In this document: piece by piece, positions 46,438-56,566 of the stretch
How positions within the stretch are numbered: position 1 is the stretch's first letter
Layout: each line of letters opens with the position of its first letter
Source of the DNA: Lotus japonicus
Taxonomy: Eukaryota; Streptophyta; Magnoliopsida; Fabales; Fabaceae
Assembly (NCBI RefSeq): GCF_012489685.1
Contig: NC_080045.1
Location: 15,046,901 to 15,110,900 of the forward strand
DNA: 64,000 nt
Reading direction: 5' to 3'
Program-made: the position numbers and the translations under genes
The notes under the pieces: generated by a model
What the model was told of the DNA's origin: nothing
The model's input: the letters and a program-made list of their open reading frames with translations, nothing else
Database searches by the model: none

Positions 46438-48769
46438 AATAATACTACCCCTTTGCTATCACTTCCACTAGAAAATGGTGTCGGGTACCGCGTGAAATTG
46501 ATGTATTTGCTGCTATCATGTAGGGAATTTAAACTCAGTACCCACTTATTAATAGGTCAATAAATGAGGGTGCGTTTAATGTGCACCACTCAATTAGGTG
46601 GTGCATTCATACACCACAAAAGTTAACCACATGATATAATATTAAAAAAATAAACGGTAGAGATCAAAACTAGATAGGTGATTTAAATTACCTTCATATC
46701 CTCTAATATCCTCTAATTTCCACTTCTCTGTTCTGGTGAACCAGCCACCACAACCCAACACCCAACCTTGCTTCAATCTTCACCATAACCATTGAACCTT
46801 ATCATCAAACCAGAACCAACCCAGAAACCATGGCAAGCACAACCTCTAACACCAACACAACCACCACAATGAACAGCTCTTTGAAACCCAGTTTCCACCG
46901 TTTAGCCCATTCCAAAAACACAAGCCATCACACACCAGTGGGGATAATTTTTTTCGGGTCAAGTAACCATTCACTTAAATTCTCTTCTATATAGTTTTAT
47001 TTGGCTGCAACAATATAATTATGTTGCTGATGCGTTTCTTGATTGTAAACTTGTTTGCGCATCATGCAAGCAAACCAAATGTCAAGTTTAGAATGAAAAC
47101 CAAACAAAAGCAAATTTCATTTATCAGCATAGTCTAAATCTTACACAAAACATACAAATGAATGACATTGAACTCACTAGAATACAGGGGGAAGAGAACA
47201 AAAGAAGGAAGACAGAGTACAGTACTCACTAGAATACTACCTACCAATGACAAAACCTTCACGCACACTACTTGTGGAAATAAAACAAACAACCAACCAA
47301 AACTACATCAGCACCCTCACACCCGTGAGATTAGAATTTGCCTGCTGAGGTAACAGTTAACAGCAGAAATTCCAATCCTCCCTTGTAGCTTGCTAGTGTG
47401 CATCCAGAGGAAAAAATAAAGGACCTCAAACCGCCAGTGTAAAAATTATTCCTTGCTAACACATATGAAGCGCAACGAAGAAAGGGAGTGCAGCAGAAGA
47501 GCAAAACCAGAATGCAGGGTGTAGAATAGCATATCACAAACTTTCTAGGCAATACCTTGGATTGCTGATCCATTCATAGACTGAGAACTTGAACTTGGGA
47601 CATCTTGATTTGAGCCAATTCCAAGCTCGCAATTGAGCCAAATCCCACACACGTTCAGCATCTTTTTCCCCATTTCGGAAAATCAAATTGTTTCTCATCT
47701 TCCATATTGACCACAGAACAGCGAACCACACCGTTTGGGCACCTTGACGCTGATTTCTCATGGTCAACTCGCCACCATGCTGTGCAAAATGCTCCCTGCT
47801 ATCTCTTGGCTGAAATGTACAGATGCCCATCCACCTGTGGTAAAATTTCCACACCTGCGAAGAGAAGGGGCAATTAAGAAGCAAGTGCTCAGAAGTCTCA
47901 TTCACTTGAAGGTGTGAAAAACGACTAGAAGGGGGGGTTGAATAGCGTTTTCAATATAAAAACTTTCCCCTTAAGATTTAAAGTAAATCTTTTCGGTTTC
48001 TCTAAGATAGATGGTGCAGTGGATAAAGATAGAGAGAAGAGAGAAGCACACTAGTATTTTATCCTGGTTCACTTGATAAATCCCTCAAGCTAATCCAGTC
48101 CACCCGTTAAGGTGATTTCTTCCTTCTTAGAATGAAGGCAATCCACTAATCAGATAATTGTTACAACTGCACTTGAAACATACAAGTGACTAACAATACA
48201 CTGACTTAGCTCACACTAAGATTCACTCTCTTAGTCTTCTCTAGGATCCGATCAACCTTGATCTCCTAAAGGAATCACCACTAAGATTCACTCTCTTAGT
48301 CTTCTTAAGGATACTGACCTACCCGGTCCCTTAAGGAAAATCAAACAACTGTTTGAGGTTAGTGTTTACAAAGGTTTGCTTCTAAATAAGCTGAGTGTAA
48401 ACTAAATAAGAACAGATGAAGAAAGTAGAGGCTTGAATCTTTTCTTGTATTGCAGCTCTTGGTTTTTCTCTCTTAGCTTTCTTCTTTTCTTCAGCCATTT
48501 ATAGTCCAAGGTGCAAAGGATATTTCTGTTGAGAGAATATGACCGTTGGAGGGCATTTCTGGAACTTCCAGAACCTGCTGTGACTGAACCTTGGTAGGTA
48601 GGCTTGTCAGAATAGTACACTGCTCTTGTACTTCTTGATAGAGACATTTGCCTTTAACCAATGACTTCTGATCAGAGTTATGCTTTGTGTTGGAACTTGT
48701 GAAGCTTGGTGATCAGAGTCATAGGGATGCTTGGATCCTCTAACCTTCGTAACTTCTGCTTCTGGACCT

Positions 48770-48945
48770 TCAGAGCTTCTGGACCTTCAGAGCCTCTGGT
48801 CCCTCAGAGCTTCTGGTCTTCAGATCTTCTGATCCTCAGATCTTCTGATCCTCTGATCTTCTGATCCTCAGATCCTCTGATCCTCAGATCCTCAGATCCT
48901 CAGATCCTCTGATCTTCAGATCCTCAGATCCTCAGAACTTCTGAC
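48770..48945. repeat. ~12-bp tandem repeat in the copia 3' LTR (matching array at 52380-52540)
   Basis: The array is built of CAGATCCT, CTGATCCT, CTTCTGATC and CTTCTGGACC variants with about 12-bp spacing. The copy in the other LTR is 24 bp, or two units, shorter. This is the main length difference between the two LTRs. Confidence 0.85.
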
Positions 48946-49951
48946 GAATATATCCTCTGGTGTCAGAATCAGAACCTGTTTGTCAAAACACTCAAGACAA
49001 ACATTAGAGTATCATAGTTGTTCATCCACAAATAAATACTTGTTATCATCAAAACATAGAGTTGTACCACATGACCAAATCTTGATCTTACAATCTCCCC
49101 CTTTTTGATGATGACAAAACCATGTATTTTGATGAACAACTCTAAACAAATAAACTGAATACACTCAGAGTATAAGGTATCAGAGTTAAAACTTATCCTG
49201 ATGTGTATAGTTTATCATGCTCCTTCTGAATCCAAGACTCGTGCTTGATTCTGAGCTAAGCTCCCCCTGAATCTAATACTTAATATCAACGTTAGTAATA
49301 TCTAGATTCTGAGCTAAATAATATAGGAGTTGTCAAGATACTATAAGTTCTCCCCCTTTTTGTCATAAGCAAAAAGAATGAAGGTGGAAAAAAATAGTAA
49401 GAGCATAAGACGAAATACTCCCCCTCAGAAGGAATACCAAGGGATACTTGGCTGCTGATTAGTATATCTTCTTATGAGAGCAGAAGTGTCAAAGTCCAGA
49501 GGTTCTGGTGACATCTCCATTCTGAAAAAATTCCATCTTCAGATGCTTCAGAATGAGAAGCTATGAACCTACTCTTCTTCTGATGACGCAAGTCAGAAGT
49601 TGTAGTAGCATCTTCTGATGTTGTTGCTTCTGGTTTGACAAGTTCTGAGTCTTTGTTTCTATCTGAAACAGTCATGCTCATCTCTACAAGCTTTTTCAGC
49701 TAGCTTTGACTTGACCAAATCTTACTCTACTGATGCCTCCAAGATTAACTTCACCTTCAGGTTCAAGTTTTGGATCTTGGGACATATGCCTTTCTCCCGT
49801 CATGTGTTGCCTGCATCCACTGTCCAGGTTCCATGGTTGGAGTTTCGATGGACCTATTGAAGATATCTGCAACATATATAATCTTATCCCTAGGTACCCA
49901 CTTTCTGGGTCCTTTCTTGTTAGTTAGCCCAGAAGTTCTGACAACTTTGGG

Positions 49952-51454
49952 TCATTCAACAGGATAATATAAAGGAATTTGAGCATGATATTTTGACATT
50001 GAGAAAGTTCCTTTCTTAAGAGATGATGGAGCAACTTCAGAAGGTTTAGAATGACCAATGTCATATATTCCATTTCTGCTTACACCGTAGATCATTGAAG
50101 CCATTAAGCTTCTGTCTACGCTTTTAGCCATGAATCTTTGAAAAGACTTTTCATACTTAGATTCATTTCTACAATCAGAGGCATCACAAGCAACTATTTC
50201 TTCTAACTTAGCAATCTGGTTCTTAAGCACAGAGTTAGAATTTACCAAAGCATGATTATCATTTTTCAAATCAGAAATAATTTTCTCATGTTCAGAAGGA
50301 GTCTTAGTAGCAGCAGATAAGTCCTTTTTCAACTTTTTATGCTTAAACAATAAAGAGTTATACTTATCCATGATATCAGACAAAGCATGTTTCAGTTCAG
50401 AGGTTGAGAAAGAAGCGAATACCTCATTTTCATCGTATGAGTTAGGATCTCCTTCTGATGCTGAGTCAGAGTCAACAGCATCCTTTGACTCTGCTCCTTT
50501 GTCTTTGACAATAGCCATGAGTCCTTGAACTTCACCATCAGAGTCAACATCCACTGACTCTGATTCATCAAAAGTCACCATCAGACTTTTCTTTGGTTTG
50601 AAATGCTTCTTTGACTTTTTGTCCTTTGATGAGCCTTTGTATTTGCTCTGCCTGTGCTTCCAGATGCAGTTGAGCTTTCTGGATATCAGAGTCAGCTCAT
50701 TTTCATCAGAATATTCTGATGCTTCTTCAGATTCTTCTGCTTCTGCTTGGAGAGCCTTAGCCTTTTCAGATTTGGATTTCCAGGCTATAGACTTCTTCTT
50801 CTGATCCTGATGTTCAGCACGCTTTAGTTCATGACACTTTAGTATGCTTATGAGTTCTTCCAAACTCATCTGCTCAACATTTCTAGTTAGCTCCAAGGAA
50901 GTTATCAAAGGCATCCAGCTTTCAGGAAGATCTCTAAGGATCCTCATGACATGATCAGCAGCGGTGTAGCTTTTGTTGAGGGGTCTTATTCCAGCAATAA
51001 TCAACTGGAATCTGGAAAACATATCCTCAATGGATTCGTCAGGTTCCATTTGGAAGGATTCATACTGCTTGATCAAAGACAACGCCTTTGTCTCTTTCAC
51101 CTTTTTGTTTCCTTCATGTGTCGTCTTTAAGGAATCAATGATACACTTAGCGGAATCACGATCAGTAATTTTCTCATATTCTTCATATGAAATGGCACTT
51201 TGCAGAATAGCTCTTGATCTGTGATGATCTCTGAACTCCTTCTTTTGATCTTCACTCATCTTCTTCCTTGGGATCTTTACACCATGTTCATCGACAGGAG
51301 GGGTGTAGCCATCAACAACAAAGTCCCAGAGATCAGGATCAAAGCCAAGAAAGAAGCTTTTGATTCTGTCTTTCCAGAAATCAAATCTCTGACCATCAAA
51401 GATAGGTGGTCTTGCACTGTATTGATATTTGCTTGTAGTAGTGGTGGAATCCAT
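49952..51454 (-). CDS. copia gag (UBN2 type), zinc knuckle missing
   Basis: A 500-residue frame starts MDSTTTTSKYQYSARPP. It shows the copia gag pattern: FDGQRFDFWKDRIKSFF, then the UBN2 helical core (ALSLIKQYESFQMEPDESIEDMFSRF), and a long charged, coiled-coil-rich second half (YNSLLFKHKKLKKDLSAATK, ISDLKNDNHALVNSNSVLKNQ). Between YKGSSKDKK and KHFKPKKSLMVTFDESES one expects a CCHC zinc knuckle in relatives of this gag; none is present, which suggests an internal in-frame deletion. The frame ends at 49952 near ALYYPVE-like residues and pol is not joined in frame. It would form the particle but may package RNA poorly. Confidence 0.88.
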   Translation of the reverse strand: MDSTTTTSKYQYSARPPIFDGQRFDFWKDRIKSFFLGFDPDLWDFVVDGYTPPVDEHGVKIPRKKMSEDQKKEFRDHHRSRAILQSAISYEEYEKITDRDSAKCIIDSLKTTHEGNKKVKETKALSLIKQYESFQMEPDESIEDMFSRFQLIIAGIRPLNKSYTAADHVMRILRDLPESWMPLITSLELTRNVEQMSLEELISILKCHELKRAEHQDQKKKSIAWKSKSEKAKALQAEAEESEEASEYSDENELTLISRKLNCIWKHRQSKYKGSSKDKKSKKHFKPKKSLMVTFDESESVDVDSDGEVQGLMAIVKDKGAESKDAVDSDSASEGDPNSYDENEVFASFSTSELKHALSDIMDKYNSLLFKHKKLKKDLSAATKTPSEHEKIISDLKNDNHALVNSNSVLKNQIAKLEEIVACDASDCRNESKYEKSFQRFMAKSVDRSLMASMIYGVSRNGIYDIGHSKPSEVAPSSLKKGTFSMSKYHAQIPLYYPVE

Positions 51455-53532
51455 GAGTTTTTCACACTGGCCCGGATCTACTGAACACTGTTAAGTGTGG
51501 TAATCAGAACTTGCGCTCTGATACCAATTGAAGGTGTGAAAAACGACTAGAAGGGGGGGTTGAATAGCGTTTTCAATATAAAAACTTTCCCCTTAAGATT
51601 TAAAGTAAATCTTTTCGGTTTCTCTAAGATAGATGGTGCAGCGGATAAAGATAGAGAGAAGAGAGAAGCACACAAGTATTTTATCCTGGTTCACTTGATA
51701 AATCCCTCAAGCTAATCCAGTCCACCCGTTAAGGTGATTTCTTCCTTCTTAGAATGAAGGCAATCCACTAATCAGATAATTGTTACAACTGCACTTGAAA
51801 CATACAAGTGACTAACAATACACTGACTTAGCTCACACTAAGATTCACTCTCTTAGTCTTCTCTAGGATCCGATCAACCTTGATCTCCTAAAGGAATCAC
51901 CACTAAGATTCACTCTCTTAGTCTTCTTAAGGATACTGACCTACCCGGTCCCTTAAGGAAAATCAAACAACTGTTTGAGGTTAGTGTTTACAAAGGTTTG
52001 CTTCTAAATAAGCTGAGTGTAAACTAAATAAGAACAGATGAAGAAAGTAGAGGCTTGAATCTTTTCTTGTATTGCAGCTCTTGGTTTTTCTCTCTTAGCT
52101 TTCTTCTTTTCTTCAGCCATTTATAGTCCAAGGTGCAAAGGATATTTCTGTTGAGAGAATATGACCGTTGGAGGGCATTTCTGGAACTTCCAGAACCTGC
52201 TGTGGCTGAACCTTGGTAGGTAGACTTGTCAGAATAGTACACTGCTCTTGTACTTCTTGATAGAGACATTTGCCTTTAACCAATGACTTCTGATCAGAGT
52301 TATGCTTCGTGTTGGAACTTGTGAAGCTTGGTGATCAGAGTCAGAGGGATGCTTGGATCCTCTAACCTTCGTAACTTCTGCTTCTGGACCTTCAGAGCTT
52401 CTGGACCTTCAGAGCCTCTGGTCCCTCAGAGCTTCTGGTCTTCAGATCTTCTGATCCTCAGATCTTCTGATCCTCTGATCTTCTGATCCTCAGATCCTCA
52501 GATCCTCTGATCTTCAGATCCACAGATCCTCAGAACTTCTGACGAATATATCTTCTGGTGTCAGAATCAGAACCTGTTTGTCAAAACACTCAAGACAAAC
52601 ATTAGAGTATCATAGTTGTTCATCCACAAATAAATACTTGTTATCATCAAAACATAGAGTTGTACCACATGACCAAATCTTGATCTTACATCACTTCCTG
52701 GCAGAAATGACACAGCATAGGAGCACCTTGCGGTAGAATTTCCCTATGGGCCAGGTTGCATTTTGATGGGAGCATTCCCCATAGAAACTTCCACACAAAG
52801 GCTAGCACATTTGAGGGTGCTAGGCCTCTCCAGAGATTAACAAACACTGGCACCTCTTCTTCAAGCTCATGTCCCTGTAAGAAGGAATACGCATATTTCA
52901 CAGTGTAACATCCCTCGTCCTCTGCCACCCACTTCCACTTGTCCTCCCTTCCTTCATGTAGGTGTGAACTCCACCGCTCCTCTCCAGAAGCCCAGTCGTC
53001 GTCGCAATCTCCAGTCAGGGAAGCCACCGCGGCTGACGTCGCCATCCACTCCACCCACCGCGTGACTTCACCTTGGTCCTGCCCCCCAAAGCCGCGCAGT
53101 TATGGGTCGATCTACCTCCCTCGCTGCCGCGAATCGCACCAGCTGCAGCCAAGGGGCCACCACCGCGAACTCCACCGCCTTGACCTCGCCGCGAACAGCA
53201 CACTGGCTGGCGGTGCTCAAGTGGCTCTGTGTCGCGACATTGGGAGAAGGTTGGTGTCGGAGATCCGGAGATCCGCATGAGCAAATTGCAATGAGGAAAG
53301 CTCATTATTGGCCACAGGTTTGAAGGTGAGGAGCGGTGAGAGCAATGGAGGCTGATTGGGTGGTGGCGAAGATGAGATTTGGCATGATGAGACGGCGGGA
53401 GAGAGCGGTGGTGCAAAACTAGGGTTGGAAGGTAGAAGACAGGGACAATCTAGTAATTTCCCGCAGAAATTTGATGGTGTATGGATGCACCACCTAATTG
53501 AGTGGTGCACATTAAACGCACCCAATAAATAA

Positions 53533-54050
53533 TTGTCACCACTCATCGCCACTAGTGTATATTTCTTTGATGGATGATGGGCCAGCAGTTGTTGTCATCT
53601 TTCATGCACATATATATAACAAAACAACAATGATATATACACACCTCATTTTTTAAACACTTCATTTCCACCTATTTTTGTTTCTATCTCTCTCTTCTTA
53701 TCATCTATCACATCTCATACTTTCTCTCTCTTACTTTTTCTTTTCTTTCTCTCTCTCTTCATTCCACCTCTTCCACATCTTTTTGAGGTGTTTAAGTAAC
53801 ATTTTCCATAACAAAATGTGGACTTCCTACTTTCAGTAGATCTCTAAATGTAAGGGTCATCGTACGATTCGTACCTAGACTTAAAGTAATGATAATAACT
53901 TAATAAGGTTTTCAATCTATTTTCCAGAAGTAACATTTAGGGGTGGGAATGCACCATGTTAGGTTAGGTTTTGTATAAGTAGATGAGACTTACTAACAAA
54001 ATTAATGACTTAAACTTTATTATCCATTATAGGCTATGTTTTAAGTTCAG
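53533..54050. other. intergenic with C/T-rich MITE-like segment
   Basis: The part at 53640-53800 (ACACCTCATTTTTTAAACAC ... TTTTTGAGGTGTTTAAG) has weakly inverted ends and a pyrimidine-rich middle. Near 53939, AGGGGTGGGAATGCACC looks like a hAT-type end, with no partner found. There is no gene. Confidence 0.35.
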
Positions 54051-54059
54051 TTGGCTCTT

Positions 54060-54390
54060 AAGGGGGTTTAACCTTATCAGTGAGATGAATGAGAAAAGAA
54101 GGGAGCAAAGCCTCTATATTATTAAGAGGATGAAGTGGCTTCAGGCCAGAGAGTAAATTTGGCAAACCTGAGCTTTCTTTTAGCCTAAATGTGCCAGAGC
54201 TGAATAAAATTCAAATTCGAAATATGATGAGGGTAAAACTTGTTGAACCTCCTGATAGGTATCTTGGGTTACCTACCACCACAGGTAAATCCAAGAAGAA
54301 TATTTTTCTGAGAGTACAAGAGAGAATAGCAAATAAACTTAGGAGATGGAAGGAGAAGAGGCTATGTGAGGATATGGTAAAATGATTCTG
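54060..54390 (+). pseudogene. LINE reverse-transcriptase fragment
   Basis: On plus, LAKPELSFSLNVPELNKIQI, EPPDRYLGLPTTTGKSKK and RWKEKRLCEDMVK match the part of L1 ORF2 just after the catalytic core (NLxKSExxFSxN..KYLGLP..GRSK). It is short and without ends. Confidence 0.7.
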
Positions 54391-55130
54391 CTCAAGTTTA
54401 TAGCACAATGCACACAACTATCACAGAAAATGGGTACAATTGATCGTGGAAGGGCGCTGTGATAAGAATGAGGAAGGCATAAAGATGCAGCGGGCGCAGG
54501 GTTGTGGCGAGGCGACGACAATAGATGAAAGAATTTGATAGGGGAGGGGGCAGGGGTGGCTGAGGAGGTGAGAGTCGATGGTATCGAGGTGGTGGGGACA
54601 ATGGTTGGTTTAGATTTGAGGTGCTTTGAAATACAAACCAATTAAACGGATTGGTTTGGGTTGTTTGAATTACACCCAAACCTAACCTAACCAACCCGAC
54701 ATTGAATGAGTTGGTTCATATCGGGTGGTCGGGTCTGGATAAAATATCATTTTATCTTAAAATGTACACAGAATTAAAGAAACTGGAAAATTGTTAAAAA
54801 TTATAAAAAGCATACAATCTTTGTCAACCAGTTTTGCAAAAATCATAAAGTGATTTTTTGATAGTCTAAAAACTCATTATCATTAAGTAGCGCGTTTGGT
54901 CACTTTTGGTGACGAAATATAACATGATAGAACATAACATAACAGGATAGAACGGAAACAAGACAATAATGTTTTGTGTGTTGTGTTTGGTAACTCTAAG
55001 TCATTAGAATAATAGAACATAACCATAGTTTAAATTGCATATATAACCCCACATGTTTAATATTTGATTGAGTATAAAAAATTGAACTCAATTGAATATT
55101 ACATTAGAGCTCGTATGACATTGTTTATTT
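54391..55130. other. repeat-derived DNA, no gene
   Basis: At 54640-54740 there is a GGTTTGGGTT / AACCCGACATTGAATG-type segment typical of degraded hAT ends. At 54890-55020 repeated ATAACATGATAGAACATAAC motifs occur. No frame was accepted. Confidence 0.35.
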
Positions 55131-55146
55131 CACGATTTAATCACTT

Positions 55147-55707
55147 TTGTTTTTTTTTTCGAAAAGAGAATAATATAAAAATGATAGATAGCATGAGAAC
55201 AACCTTCTCAAGTAGGGAAAAGAGGGCCAACTAGCCAAGGACACAAAACATATAGGGAAATGCAAGGAAGATAAAAACAAACTGACCAAGAGTAAAAGAA
55301 AATAACAAGAACAGGAAACAGTGCAGTGCAGGCACAAGGAAAGATCAGCCAATCTCAAAATAAATGGCATGAGCACCAAATTTTTACTCTAAACTCAAGG
55401 CCAAAACGAAAGAGAATAAACAGGTGCCTTTAGCCAAGGAGAAATCAGCATAAAACCCCAATGAATATCATTAGCATCGCTCAGCATCGGCACAGAAGTT
55501 AATAGAGATTTTCCTCAGCTTTTAGCCTTAAATACCATGTGCCTTTGTAGTTGTCAATGACCAATCCAGCCACCTGGTAAAGACATTACCTTGGGATATT
55601 TTCACAGCACTAGCAGAGAGAGGTTTGCCTCTATTACAACCTGTTTTTTCTTTGAAAATGAAAGATAGGATAGAGAGATAAACACGTCTGATAACATGGT
55701 TAAAAAA
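55147..55707 (-). mobile_element. 5'-truncated LINE, 561 bp, 16-bp target duplication
   Basis: CACGATTTAATCACTT occurs at 55131-55146 and 55708-55723. Read on minus the insert ends in an A-run (poly-T on plus at 55150-55159) next to one copy, the mark of target-primed retrotransposition. The content is 3'-UTR-like with no domain recognised. Confidence 0.85.
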
Positions 55708-55779
55708 CACGATTTAATCACTTATATAATTTTTAAGTTTCTTTTTTGAAAAAAAAAAGCAGAAATCTAATTATCTCTT

Positions 55780-56125
55780 TAGGTACATTTTTTTCAAATT
55801 TAAAATAATAATTTTTAGAGAAATTAATCTTTAGAGATTTTGAGAAAATCATAACCTGATTTGTGTTTGACTACACTAGTTAAAATCACTTTTTTTTTTA
55901 TCTTCTCTCATTTATCATAATAGATTTTTCCTGAAAAGCTAATTAACTGTGTGTTTGTTTCAAATTAAAAAAATTAATGATTTTTAGCGCTCTATAAAAG
56001 TTTAATTTTAGAGATTTTGAGAAAAGCATAAGCTAATTTGTGTTTGACTATACTAATTAAAAATAACTTTTTTATCTTCTCTGTTAACTATTAATAGATT
56101 TTCCCGATAAGCTAATTATGCATTT
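55780..56125. repeat. diverged direct repeat of about 160 bp
   Basis: Two segments share TTAGAGATTTTGAGAAAAxC, ATTTGTGTTTGACTA, ACTAxTTAAAA and TTTTATCTTCTCT (around 55830-55915 and 56000-56080). Both end in AATAGATTTT...AGCTAATTA. They are probably old copies of one AT-rich element. Confidence 0.55.
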
Positions 56126-56566
56126 TTCAAATAATCTATTTTCATTTATAACGATTTTAAAAAAATAAACAAAAATCTTAAACTTTTAGAAAAGTATCTT
56201 TTTAATTAAAAAAGTTTTTTCTCCAAGAAATAAGCTGAAATAAACACACTATAAAAAATGTTTCATTTCTCACTCTGCCTACCTAGTCTTAGGATTTACT
56301 AGTCGAATTATCCGTGCAATGCACGGATGACTTTTATTATTGGCTCATTTGGGTGAGGTTAAGTAATTCTCATGAGTTATTTAGCCAACTCCTTATTATA
56401 CAATATCTAAACTTTATGTAATATTATACTTTTGCAAAATTTATAATTTTTAATTGTACAAAATACACACATATATATATATATATCTTTAAAGTTCATT
56501 TTTATATGAATTTTATATATTAATATTTTATACAAAATAAGAGACGTTAATGTTGATTGAGAAAAT

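Larger units (their letters stand above)
47907..52690 (-). mobile_element. young Ty1/copia (Sire-like) element, 4784 bp, pol deleted
   Basis: LTRs lie at 47907-49092 (1186 bp) and 51529-52690 (1162 bp), each TGTAAGATC...CACCTTCA on minus. TCACT flanks both ends (47902-47906 and 52691-52695). On minus the primer site ATTGGTATCAGAGCG follows the 5' LTR at 51528-51514, and a polypurine tract AAAAAGGGGGAGAT precedes the 3' LTR at 49106-49093. I count about eight substitutions plus a 24-bp length difference between the LTRs, so it is recent. Inside are gag and only a trace of pol: LDSGC..HMTG of the copia protease near 49800. Integrase, reverse transcriptase and RNase H are missing, so it depends on relatives for mobility. 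Confidence 0.95.
47534..53054 (-). pseudogene. LINE-type zf-RVT (reverse-transcriptase zinc-binding) ORF split by copia
   Basis: On minus the 5' half is 52691-53054 (WKWVAEDEGCYTVKYAYSFL, SNVLAFVWKFLWGMLPSKCN, PMLCHFCQEV) and the 3' half 47534-47906 (NETSEHLLLNCPF, WSIWKMRNNLIFRNG). They join exactly across the copia insertion when one copy of its TCACT duplication is removed. The zinc-binding CxxC..HxxxxC of zf-RVT is thereby spread over the two sides. The frame before insertion was open for well over 240 codons, starting somewhere before WVEWMATSA. This domain normally follows the reverse transcriptase of plant L1 elements, and here no catalytic RT part is seen. Both halves are now truncated. 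Confidence 0.85.
46568..53523. mobile_element. MULE-like element holding a LINE ORF and a nested copia
   Basis: Inverted ends of about 49 bp begin GGGTGCGTTTAATGTGCACC on both strands and differ at one position. The left flank is AATAAATGA (46559-46567) and the right flank AATAAATAA (53524-53532): a 9-bp duplication with one mismatch. Removing the copia at 47907-52690 leaves an element of about 2.2 kb that carries a reverse-transcriptase zinc-binding ORF. A captured LINE fragment or an older nested LINE are both possible. Confidence 0.65.

Noticed and set aside
45910..46446. Perfect 9-bp duplication for the element at 45919-46437
   Set aside because: The flanks ATGATAATA and AATAATACT do not match in register; only the inverted ends support the call.
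48402..48647. 81-residue frame on minus, present again at 52024-52269
   Set aside because: Both copies lie in the two LTRs of the copia element and reflect LTR identity, not a gene.
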